Assembly: GCA_903813345.2 (NCBI GenBank)
Contig: CAIIXF020000012.1
Span: forward strand, 28,842,184-28,906,183
Length of the DNA stretch: 64,000 bases
Direction of reading: 5' to 3'
Source of the DNA: Owenia fusiformis
Taxonomy: Eukaryota; Annelida; Polychaeta; Sabellida; Oweniidae
Part shown: in pieces, positions 1 through 11,500 of the stretch
How positions within the stretch are numbered: position 1 is the first letter of the stretch
How the letters are laid out: every line of letters begins with the position of its first letter
Notes under the pieces: model-generated
Databases searched by the model: none
What the model was told of the DNA's origin: nothing
What the model saw: only the letters and a program-made list of their open reading frames with translations
Made by a program: the position numbers and the translations under genes

Positions 1-160
1 AGGGGGCATAGGCCCTCAAAAAAATTTCATCCAGAGGGGGCACAGGCCCTCAAAAAAAATTTCATGCCAAAGATTTTGTATGGCCTCAATAAGTGGGCCT
101 TTTGGGATTTTTCCTCAGATGTGCCCCCTTGTTAGCTTCTGGATCTACCAGTAGAACAAT
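1..160. repeat. Dispersed GGGGGC-rich repeat fragment
   Basis: Two short units carry a G run, then AGGCCCTC and an A run. The same kind of sequence (G runs, GGGCCCAA, 'ggatcc/gatctg ... aacaag') recurs at 17090-17335 and 61505-61730, so this is a degraded copy of a dispersed element cut by the window edge. No coding potential is seen. Confidence 0.45.
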
Positions 161-2310
161 ATGGTTTTCTCATAAGAGATGATTTAATATCTGAATTAAA
201 ATACCCCCCAAAGGATAATATTCATATCTAATCCCAACCTGGAAACAGGGAGCTGTAAATGGCTCATTACGCATACGTGTGAATTATTTCACATTTTCCC
301 TAGATATTTGACAGTCTCTATGGAGACTAACAAGGATTGGAATCATAAATCATGATACAGTTTTCACGACCTTATATGGGAGTTTTCACGGCCTCATATT
401 TCAGTTTTCACAGCTTATATGGGAATTTGAATGCAGAACAAATGCTTGCTACTTACTATAAGCAGAAAATGTAGCGTCATGAATTTTTACTATAAAATCT
501 GATTACGAAGAGGCGACATGAAGGAGAAAATATGTGAAACAAATCGGATTAATCGTAAAAAGGCTAAATCTAATAAATCAAATAATATCATGATTCTTGT
601 CCAATCTAGAAACAGGTACGCAATTCAGAAGATATTACAGTGAAAAACCATACTGTCTACACAATACAATATTTCCCAAGGGCTAGCAAATGCAGTTGAG
701 TCTGGTAATCAAACCCATGCCAGAAAAAAGCAATTTTCCTTGAATAGATTTCAACAGGAAACTGTATATCAGTTGACGAGACTGTGTTAATGCAATGAAC
801 CTCTTGTGGTTACACAATTCATCAAGTAAGACCAGCTGCATCAGATCATTTGAGGACAGAAGGGGGAGGGGGGTGTCAATTTGAAATAAACTGAGGACAG
901 ACGGGGGAGGAGGGGGGGGGGTAGATTTGAAATAAACCGAGATCAGGCCTTTTATACTACATAGTGAGCAACACCAGAAACGAGCGTTCGATTCTGGTGT
1001 TCGAAGAAAGGGTTGAGATTTACTAAACAAGCAGGGAACTTTTCTGAAAGGGTAAAAGCTTTATTCAACAGGTTTAAGCACAATGTTGACAGGAAGGCTT
1101 ACAATTCCCAGAATACATGGAACTATTATGGCTGCACCCATGTTAAGGCTCACGCACGATGACTTGCAAACACCAGGGGTTTCATTTGGATTTCAGATAA
1201 CAGGAAAAATGAATGAAAAGAACTCGAAAATTATTGCAAATTCTTCACATTTAAAAAAGATGTGAAGAGAAATCTTAAGTTACATTGTTCTTTCTAGATC
1301 CCGGAGAATGAGGATATTGTCTTTTAGTTTGTTTCATAGATATCATTACAGTAATATTGATTCCTAAATGGGTAGGTGGTGCCAGACATTGCTCCTTTAA
1401 TCATAGATTGGGATATTGTGGGGTGTTTCAAGGATGTTTCTTTTTTAGTAATGAACTTGTAAGAAAGGCTTGTAAGATCTGCTGTTAAATCCTTTTTCTT
1501 TAATAAAGACATATCTATGTGTTCGATAATAATTTGGGTTATTGTGTTTTTTTATGCTCTTAGATGTTTGTTTTTTGCCATGGTGTGTTATCCTCTTCGG
1601 TTTTCCCTTTTCATTTTGCAGGTTGTACTTGATATTTTTCAAACTCAGAATACCTAAAACAGAACAATTACGGAAAATACTCACCATTGCTTTCTACTGA
1701 GTCTTGAGAAACTGAAACCTTGTAAATCAAGATGGAAAATACTCAGAAAACGAATAAAGAGAAATCTGCTGTGAATATAGATCAATGTATAAGTGCTTTA
1801 TTTATCTGAACTATCCTGTTGAGAAGTGCTTTATGTATTTTATTCCTTAGAGCCCCCCTTAGAGGGAAACCATTGATCCTGAATAAACAAGCTTACCCTT
1901 GATAAAATCTTGATCTGATCTGAACTCTTTAAATTAAAGATGATTCTTTGATTTATATCCAATCAGGTGAAGCTGAGTCAATCATCATGTTATATATTCT
2001 GTTTTAAAAATGTCAACCTCCACAAAAGGCCATGAAGTTATATCTGAGATTGAATCAGCATTGAACCTATAAATCGTCTGCAATACTCAGAGGGTATGTT
2101 TTGAGGCTAGCCAATGTCAAGGGTAAAATGAGAATTTAAAGATAAATCAATGTTAGCTGAGATTAAGACCATAATGGCATTAGGCAACCTCTAGGGAGAC
2201 TGCTTACAGACTGAAGAGCAAAATTGTCCATTCTTGTTGAGCTTTGATAATTCATCTTTATCTAGTTAAAAGAAGAAAGGTTCTTGTGTCTTTATGGAAT
2301 AGCGATCACT
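161..2310. other. No recognisable gene; UNC119 intronic or intergenic DNA
   Basis: Only short chance reading frames are present, including a G-rich tract near 858-922. I looked on the minus strand for the next UNC119 exons (the GRFVRYQFT-type segment) and did not find them. This stretch is therefore probably a UNC119 intron, but nothing proves it. Confidence 0.4.
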
Positions 2311-2316
2311 TAGTTT

Positions 2317-2600
2317 ATGTATGAGAGTAATCGTATCAAAATTCAGGAATTATATGCAGTGATTATATGCCACCATATCGAAAATATGAAAATTCAAAAA
2401 TTATATGGTCTGTTGAAAATTAATAATTATATCCCTGTTAAATTCAAAAATTACATGCAACAAAAATATGAAAATTCATGTACCACTCTGTTGAAATGTC
2501 AAAAATTACACGCTACTCTGTTAAATATTGAAACATTAGATGCTACCCTATTAAAAATATGAAAATTCAAAAGTTATATGCTACTCTTGTCACCCTTCCC
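2317..2600. repeat. Degenerate AT-rich tandem repeat, about 45-bp units
   Basis: Phrases such as GAAAATTCAAAAATTATATG and GCTACTCTGTTAAATAT recur five or six times with drift. The 81-codon plus-strand reading frame over it is a by-product of the repeat. Confidence 0.5.
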
Positions 2601-2892
2601 TTCATCAAAAAGAAACAATGACATATTTTGATTGAATAAGTAAAATTAGGATTCAGTATCAGGTTAGAATACTAAATTAATCTATACATTTCCCTGAATA
2701 GCTCTCTAAGAAACATATAAATCAATTAGAACTCTGCATAAACTCTACCATTACCTTTCAATTGCATTATAACCCATCTGACATCAAATATCCCCTCTAC
2801 TGCTATCCCGAGGATTTTTAGGTGGAGAATTTTAGTGCATTTTGAATTTTGTTACCGTTATTGCAATATTTTAGGATTTTGCATTTTTAGTG

Positions 2893-5180
2893 CTACTTTT
2901 TAGGATTTTTTTTATTTTTTAAGTGCAACAATTCAGGATCTTTCTTTTCAATTGTAACATTTAACCCATTTGGTGTTATGATTATATGAAGGTACTGCAG
3001 CACAGAGATTCCAACATGAGCGCTGCATTCCTTGCAAATTTTTAACAAGGCATTAACATGACAAAATGTCACCACCTAAAACAATTTGGTCAATTTAAAG
3101 CAAGTTGGAAAATACCTTTTGACCTTAAGAAGAACTTCTGAGAACATGTAGATGATTTTGAAAAAAAAAGTAGTCAATTTGAAGCAAGTTGAAAAAAGAC
3201 CTTTTTGACCTTGAGAAGGTCATTGAAGGTCAAAGGTCAAATCTAAAGTCAGATTTGAACTTCTGAGAACTTGTAAAGTCAAATTTGAACTTCTGAAAAG
3301 ATGTAGATGATTTTGAAAAAAAAATTTGGTCAATTTGAAGCAAGTTGAAAACAGACCTTTTTGACCTTTTTTGACCTTGAGAAGGTCATTAAAGGTCAAA
3401 TGTCAAATCTAAAGTCAGATTTGAATTTCTGAGAACATGTAGATGATTTTGAAAAAAGACCTTTTTGAGCTTTTTTGACCTTGAGAAGGTCAAATGTCAA
3501 ATCTAAAGTCAAATCTAAAGTCATATTTAAATTTCTGAGAACATGTAGATGATTTTGAATTTTTTTTTAGTCAATTTGAAGCAAGATGAAAAAATACCTT
3601 TTTGACCTTTTTTGACATTGAGAAGGTCATTGAAGGTCAAATGTCAAATCTTAAGTCAAATCTAAAGTCAGATTTGAATTTCTGAGAACATGTAGATGAT
3701 TTTGAAAAAAAATTTAGTCAATTTGAAGCAAGATGAAAAAATACCTTTTTGACCTTTTTTGACATTGAGTAGGTCATTGAAGGTCAAATGTTAAATCTAA
3801 AGTCAGATTTGAATTTCTGAGAACATGTAGATGATTTTGAAAAAAAAATTTAGTCAATTTGAAGCAAGTTGAAAAAAGACCTTTTTGACCTTTTTTGACT
3901 TTGAGAAGGTCATTGAAGGTCAAATGTCAAATCTTAAGTCAAATCTAAAGTCAGATTTGAATTTCTGAGAACACGTAGATGATTTTGAAAATTTTTTTTA
4001 GTCAATTTGAAGCAAGTTGAAAACAGACCTTTTTGACCTTTTTTTACCTTGAGAAGGTCATTGAAGGTCAAATGTCAAATCTTAAGTCAGATTTGAATTT
4101 CTGAGAACACGTAGATGATTTTGAAAAAAAAATTTAGTCAATTTGAAGCAAGTTGAAAACAGACCTTTTTGACCTTTTTGACCTTGAGAAGGTCATTGAA
4201 GGTCAAATGTCAAATCTAAAGTCAGATTTGAAGGTCAAATGTCAAATCTAAAGTCAGATTTGAATTTCTGAGAACATGTAGATGATTTTGAAAAAAAATT
4301 TAGTCAATGTGAAGCAAGTTGAAAAAAGACCTTTTTGACCTTGAGAAGGTCATTGAAGGTCAAATGTCAAATCTTAAGTCAGATTTGAATTTCTGAGAAC
4401 ATGTAGATGATTTTGAAAAAAAAATTTAGTCAATTTGAAGCAAGTTGAAAACAGACCTTTTTGACCTTTTTTGACCTTGAGAAGATCATTGAAGGTCAAA
4501 TGTCAAATCTAAAGTCAGATTTGAAGGTCAAATGTCAAATCTAAAGTCAGATTTGAATTTCTGAGAACATGTAGATGATTTTGAAAAAAAAATATAGTCA
4601 ATGTGAAGCAAGTTGAAAAAATACCTTTTTGACCTTGAGAAGGTCATTGAAGGTCAAATGTCAAATCTAAAGTCAGATTTGAAGGTCAAATGTCAAATCT
4701 AAAGTCAGATTTGAATTTCTGAGAACATGTAGATGATTTTGAAAAAAAATTTAGTCAATGTGAAGCAAGTTGAAAAAAGACCTTTTTGACCTTGAGAAGG
4801 TCATTGAAGGTCAAATGTCAAATCTAAAGTCAGATTTGAACTTATGAGAAGATGTAGATGATTTAGAAAAAAATTGAAGTCAGTCTAAACAGTATTTGTT
4901 AAGTTATAGGAAGATGTAAGAAATTGTTACAGACGCCGGACGCCAGACGCCAGACGCCGGACGCCAACCACCAACCGCCGTCGCAAAAAAACGGAGACCA
5001 TAACAATATGTCACCACTTTTTGGTATTGAAGTCAGTCTAAACAGTATTTGTTAAGTTATAGGAAGATGTAAGAAATTGTTACAGACGCCGGACGCCAGA
5101 CGCCGGACGCCAACCACCAACCGCCGTCGCAAAAAAACGGAGACCATAACAATATGTCACCACTTTTTGGTGGTGACATA
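2893..5180. repeat. Composite element: RepA ends enclosing an AGGTCA satellite
   Basis: The left part (2960-3080) holds the block 'gcattaacatg..aaaatgtcaccacc'. The right part (4930-5175) holds 'gacgcc' repeats and 'ataacaatatgtcaccac..ggtggtgacata'. Both blocks are found close together in shorter RepA copies elsewhere in the window (for example 13160-13352). Here about 1.8 kb of satellite separates them. The right end is itself duplicated in tandem (about 4880-5030 and 5030-5170). Confidence 0.6.
3105..4870. repeat. AGGTCA-rich satellite array
   Basis: About 13 partial units of roughly 110-160 bp. Each has 'gtagatgattttgaaaaa', 'agtcaatttgaagcaag', 'gacctttttgacc', 'ttgagaaggtcattgaagg' and 'tcaaatctaaagtcagattt'. 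The hexamer AGGTCA and its complement TGACCT occur several times per unit, including direct repeats with 1-bp spacing near 3229. A related, inverted sequence lies at 21475-22690. No coding potential. Confidence 0.8.
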
Positions 5181-5189
5181 ATAAACTTG

Positions 5190-5270
5190 CCTTATTAGAA
5201 CACATGGTTTAAGCATATACCTCTGGTATGAGAGGTCCCGGGTTCAATTCCCAGTTAAGACTTCATTTTG
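5190..5270 (+). repeat. Possible tRNA-derived SINE fragment
   Basis: The segment 'gaggtcccgggttcaattccca' looks like a tRNA T-arm with a B-box (GGTTCAATTCC). An upstream A-box-like segment is poor and no full cloverleaf forms. A decayed SINE head is more likely than a working tRNA gene. Confidence 0.3.
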
Positions 5271-5446
5271 TGGTCCCTTCCCTCCATTTTTCATTTATGT
5301 GTGGGGGACATGGTTGTCGAAGAGAGGTATGACTGAAGTGACCTCCCTCCAGGAAACTGTACCTTTTTAAGGCGTCATTTTAAGATTTCTGGGCACTAGA
5401 AGATGGCTTCATTTGGATTATAAAATAGAATATATTAACAACCTAC

Positions 5447-5560
5447 CTGACGGAGGGGGCTTGGCAACTTCGAATAAGACTGTTTGAGTTTCGAGATCAC
5501 GTAGTTTGAAGCGAGTAAAGTCTATGTTGTATATGTTGGCCTCAGTGGGACACAAGTAAT
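5447..5560 (-). CDS. UNC119: UNC119 coding exon 2
   Basis: This exon encodes residues 65-102 with split codons at both ends (114 bp). The motif [18 protein letters not shown] is diagnostic of UNC119. The usual ISENYLC motif forms only when this exon joins exon 1. The exon ends in phase 1 before GTAGGT, so another exon must follow at lower coordinates outside the window. Confidence 0.93.
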
Positions 5561-8500
5561 CTACAAGTATATAAATATCCATATTAGTAAAAATCATAAT
5601 ATCTTCTATAAATGAACCAGGTCACAGGAAAAGGGGTCTTATCACAGTTTTTTCAATATTTTGAATTTTTGTTTATAGAGACCTTCCAAATGAGACATAA
5701 CTTATGTCTTAACAATTTTTCCTTATAGATATAGACCCAAAAGACAGATTTAAATTTAGCACATTCTCCTCTTAATCTTGGGCACATTTTTGGCTCTGTA
5801 GCACAATTTTAATTTTGGTGATAAGACCGGTTTTCCTATGTTGAGGCTCAAATGTAGTTAGTTTGCGAACATGTATTTCAGTTCACCTATATACACAGTG
5901 ATAGATATCACACTTTTTTACCCAAAAATTCAAAATGGCCATTTATCCAGCATTACCAAAACCTAACATTGGCTTAACACTAGCTTACTCTTGGTTGTGT
6001 AAAGATTTCAGGTTGAATGGATTAGAAGCTTTTTTGCAATTTTGGTGACAAGATTTGAGCCCGCCTGCCGACATATCCAGATGTCAAGATGCCCATTACA
6101 TGACCCCAAGATAACGAAAAAATAGCTCTTTGAAAAAGTGTGATAAAAACATATATATTTGGCTTCATTCAAAATCAAAATCAAGGATTCTCTAGCTCAA
6201 AGAGTCATAATGATTTGTCAGGATCGCTTGTTTTTGAGAAATCATACCTAGAAAAAAGTTTGGGAAATTTTGTTTCCAAAACAGGGCTCTGTTAAAGATC
6301 TTGGAATCAACCTATTTAAAAGGGTGTAACATTGGCGGATAAGGTTACTTTTTCAATTCATTACATACACCAGCTTCTATTTATCAAGCGTAATAAATCT
6401 TTCTTATCAGCTTTTCATTGAATTGTAAGACAATTGCCAAACAGTATTAAAACTATTCTTGGATGTATTATCTCAGGTTAAAGCGACATAATTTTCGTAC
6501 ATTGATACCTTAGTTATTCTGTATTCTAATACCTGTTCTTCGAGATCTCCCAAGCGATGCATCAAGTAGGTGTTGCACCCTTTTGAGACTTTGAACATAG
6601 AATTGCAGCTTTATAGACTATATATATAGACTTTACCCACTTGAATATAAAAAATCATAAATAATTGGATATTTTGACCATTTTTTGACAGAATCGCTGA
6701 AATCTGAATTTTGCACCCATATGAGAACATTGGTTCTAGTTAACCCTCGACATTTTGGTAATTTTGACAATGAATTAGTGGTAATTTTGACAATGATTTA
6801 GTGGTTATTTGTGCTTACTTTATTCCCTCTAAAAACCTTAACGCTAACTACGCTAAATGCTTTTGGTTGATATTTGGGGGTGGCTGTTGTTTTTTCTATT
6901 TTGGCCCAATTTTCTCGTTGGTGTGTTTCTAAAAAATAAAGTCTTTTGGGAGACGAGGGTCAAATTGTATTCTCTTATAAGCACAAGGCTTCCTGGAATG
7001 TCACTTGTATTATTATTGCGAAAGATGCAGATATTCACCTCAACAGAATAGTCTGAATATTTGTATAATATTATGAACTACAAGTACTGATTATAAATCT
7101 GTATATTGAAAATGATATACCATTTATCACTACATGTTACCCACACTAGCCTCTGATTATAACAAACGATTTAACATTATGCCAAGACCTTCATAATAAT
7201 TGTCCTAATGGCCATTCTTAGAGCCTGAACATGACATGAATGAATGCTAGCTTAAATTCTCAGAATAAAGGGGAGGGGGTAGTTACATGAATGGCAAGTT
7301 TTTCCTCCAGATTATAAAAATATTCTGGTGAGAACCTTGAATCCGATTGGATATGAGCTATTATTTCTGATTTAAGAGTGTATTCAGTGCTGATCTTTTG
7401 AAAAGGGTACTAATATAGCCCATATATCCTAGTAAAACCATAATTAGCAGATATTGCAATCTAATATATCAACCTACACATATCTTGCTGTTTTGAGCAA
7501 ACACAAGACAAGATGCTAATTAAATACAGCAAAACATATTTTGATGGAACACCTCTTTATAAGGCCCACCTGCCTAATATGGAACAATTTCACAGGTATT
7601 AGCCAGCCCTCAACAGTCAACATTTAAAGGTGGAATAGTGGTAAATCGGGAATAATTCATTAGAAAAACTCAAACAACAAACAAACTACAATTATACCAG
7701 GCATTGCTCATAAATATGGATTTTAATAGAAGATGAATATTTATAGAATTCAAAATTTATTAATATTATCAGGGCATTGCCAAACTAGTACTATTACTAA
7801 TTTCAATTTTTTTTAGCAGCAGGCAACAGGCGATTTTCACCAGTTGTTTTCACAGAATCGCCTGTTGTCTTAAGGAACATTTCAACTTTTCCATGTTAAA
7901 TTAATGATTTCCATTAATTTTGCCTGTTGTTTTAATCTATTTAGCCTGTCGTGAGAAAATCTAGTGAAACCCTAAGTTTATAAAATTCAGAATTTATTAA
8001 GGCATGGCCACTATATTATCTGTGCATGGCTAAAAAAACAATTACACCATTGCTTATAAATGTAGATTTTTATACCAGTGAATTTTCAGAGCTAATGTTG
8101 AACCCTCATATAATATAGTGTACATAACAATATTGCCCATATATTATATTAATTAACACTGCATCTACATATAACAACATAACAACTCCATATATACGGA
8201 GCAAGCAATCAATACCTGTTCAATAGAAACAGGTAAAGGTATATAATATTACTAAATACTCTCTCACCATTGTGATTTTCTGAGAAGGTGTGTGAAACCC
8301 ATGTTGTTTTGCTAAATCAACTTTCATAATATGTTATAAATATACTTCAGGGAGAGAGGGGGGTGCAGGATAGGTAGGCAGGGAATACAGGAAGAGGTAG
8401 TAGGTATAGGAAGAGGTAAGATATGTAGGAAAAGGTGGCTTCAGGAAGACATGGGGGCAGGTAGGGGGTGTAGGAAGAGGTGAGATATGTAGGAAAATGT

Positions 8501-11500
8501 GGCTTCAGGAAGACATGGGGGCAGGTAAGGGGTGTAGGAAGAGGTGAGATATGTAGGAAAAGGTGGCTTCAGGAAAACATGGGGGCAGGTAGAGGCACAG
8601 GAGTGTAGTGGGGTGTAGGAAGAGGTGAGATATGTAGGAAAAGGTAGCTTCATGAAGACATGGGGGCAGGTAGGGGGTGTAGGAAGAGGTGAGATATGTA
8701 GGAAAATGTGGCTTCAGGAAGACATGGGGGCAGGTAGGGGGTGTAGGAAGAGGTGAGATATGTAGGAAAAGGTAGCTTCATGAAGACATGGGGGCAGGTA
8801 GGGGGTGTAAAAAGAGGTGAGATATGTAGGAAAAGGTGGCTTCAGGAAGACATGGGGGCAGGTAGGGGGTGTAGGAAGAGGTGAGATATGTAGGAAAATG
8901 TGGCTTCAGGAAGACAAGGGGGCAGGTAGGGGGTGTAGGAAGAGGTGAGATATGTAGGAAAATGTGGCTTCAGGAAGACATGGGGGCAGGTAGGGGGTGT
9001 AAAAAGAGGTGAGATATGTAGGAAAAGGTGGCTTCAGGAAGACATGGGGGCAGGTAGGGGGTGTAAAAAGAGGTGAGATATGTAGGAAAAGGTGGCTTCA
9101 GGAAGACATGGGGGCAGGTAAGGGTGTAGGAAGAGGTGAGATATGTAGGAAAAGGTGGCTTCAGGAAGACATGGGGGCAGGTAGGGGGTGTAGGAAGAGG
9201 TGAGATATGTAGGAAAATGTGGCTTCAGGAAGACAAGGGGGCAGGTAGGGGGTGTAGGAAGAGGCACAGGGGTGTAGGAAGGGTTGAAGGCTGCAGGAAG
9301 AGGTGAGGGTATAGAGAGGTGAGGTTGGAGAAAGAGGTAGGGGATTACAGGAAGAGGTGGGGGGGGTAAGAATTTGACACATAATCATACCCATTCAGTA
9401 TTCCCCCTAGATTTATTTCACAAAAACTGGTATATAGAACATTTGATCATTCAAGCAAAAAATTATGAGTTCCTAACAATGATCAAAAAAGTGATAACGT
9501 GATAGGCAGAAATATTAGAAATTATCATAGTTGCAGAATTATTAATGAAATCCCTAATCAAGATATCACTTGTAACTGAAGGAAAATTCTAGTATGGCAA
9601 TATGGAGAGCAGCTATGGACGAAAAGAAAAAAGAATTTCTTTAATTATTTAGTATACATCAGGCAAATTTGATATACAGCAACTGAATGTCGGCCATAGT
9701 TTCCAAAAATTGAGAGAAATATGAAGCATAAAATATAGGGATAAGCAGTACGATGTAAATTTTCTGTATCAATTTTGTTAAGCTATGCCATATAGCCGCT
9801 GTATATGCAAATGTGACTGAGGCCTTAGTGACTTCATTTTGATAAATTCAGAGATATTCTTTCTTCAAGAAGATTATTGGTCAAATTATTTCTCTTCTCA
9901 AATGCTTTATCGATCTAAAATTGTAATGAATATAATCTGTCGCACAAACACGTTTTCTCAAATGGTCAGGTTTCGACAGATATTTCCCTCATGTACTAAT
10001 CTAAGTTTTTTGCAATACAGGATATATTTTGCTCAAGAAATTCTGTATTGGCATGAGATGAACTCGACTGAATACAGAATATCGAGAGCAGACTATATAC
10101 TGTATTGCACTTAAAATCATTCTATATCATTTTTATCATGTGATCTTAGGCCAATACATTTTAATTAGGGAGATAATCCCTAGGAAATATTGCTACTGAG
10201 ATTGTCCCCTCCTTACCAATATTGTATGTTAACTCGTACCATCTTAGAACAATGAAATCTTGACATACTTCAAATAAAACAAGTAAAATTACAATTTATT
10301 GCCCTGTCTGGGGAAAAAAATCATGAGGAGATGACAGAAAACTGAAGTTTTTTGCAGTGTAGTATTGTACCGAGCATAAGTTTACATCCACTCCCTCATT
10401 ATATTTCCCTATATCTAACTTGCATATAATATTTACGGATATACCCTTTTTGATAATTTCATTTAGCTTCTTTTTAGAGAGCTTTAAAGGTAATACCCTG
10501 AATATATAATAAGAGAAAATCCTTTGATTCAGCCTTATCCAATTAGTCGAAAAAATTAAGCTACTGAGCCAATCACAATTCAAACTTGCGTGAAAGGTCA
10601 TTACACCTTGAAAACCATAAAATTATCCATGTAAGTAACACTTTAATTTGCTGTGCCATTATTTTGCGAAAGTGCCTCCCCGGGTTATTCACGGCACTCA
10701 AAATTCACAATTACCTTCTCCCTTGTTAAGATGCAATCAGCATTTTTGCTTCAAATGTTCGATTCTTCGCACATAAGTTAGTTCGAAATGACAAACAAAG
10801 ACAAATGCGCATGAAGGTTTGAAATTTAAAACAATCAAATTATTCAATCTAATATACATGAGCCAAATTTGGATCAAAAAAAGAGAACCTTGAGTGCGTG
10901 CGAAATCTACATGTTATACAGTATAGTTATAATTACTACTTGTATTGAGTTTCAGATTACACAAGATATAACATTGAAAGGGAAAGACACAGAATTGAGA
11001 AAAATACATACTAGCATTGCACTTGGCTACAAGATTTATATTACACCTATTCATCATTCCTGACATTAAACCGGATGGAATAATAATTAATTTATTGTGT
11101 AACTTATCAGATTCATAGCATTCCAGCATACTATATTTGCAGAAAAGCTACAATTTCTTTTACTTAATCTTTGCACCTATCTTCATCTGTACAATTCAAA
11201 TAAGAAATAGTTTAAGGATTTAAGCTCTGGACCCAGTGCAATGTGGAATGACCATTCCTCGAAGGTGGTGCTTTCCAAGATTTACAGAGATGCTAGAGCA
11301 TCGAGTATTAATTTTAGAAAACAACACAAGGACATTTTTGACAAAATGGGTCAAAACCAAACCCCAAAATTTCAACAAGGCATTGACATGCAAAATGTCA
11401 CAACCTGCCATTTGTTACGGATGCCGACCGGAGAATACTGTTATGAACACCAATGGCCGAACACTATCCACAAATAGGTGTCCCTAACGCCTGGTGGTAG

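Noticed and set aside
2893-3075. Minus-strand frame sharing CHVNALLK with 11220-11411 as a protein family
   Set aside because: The similarity is that of the RepA repeat DNA read in one frame. Other copies do not keep the frame open.
5190-5270. Functional tRNA gene
   Set aside because: Only the T-arm and B-box are good. The D-arm and acceptor stem do not form.
8441-9394. Repeat proteins ([21 protein letters not shown]-like) on the minus strand
   Set aside because: The 64-bp unit shifts frame every copy. The frames are by-products of the minisatellite, with no start, splice or domain support.
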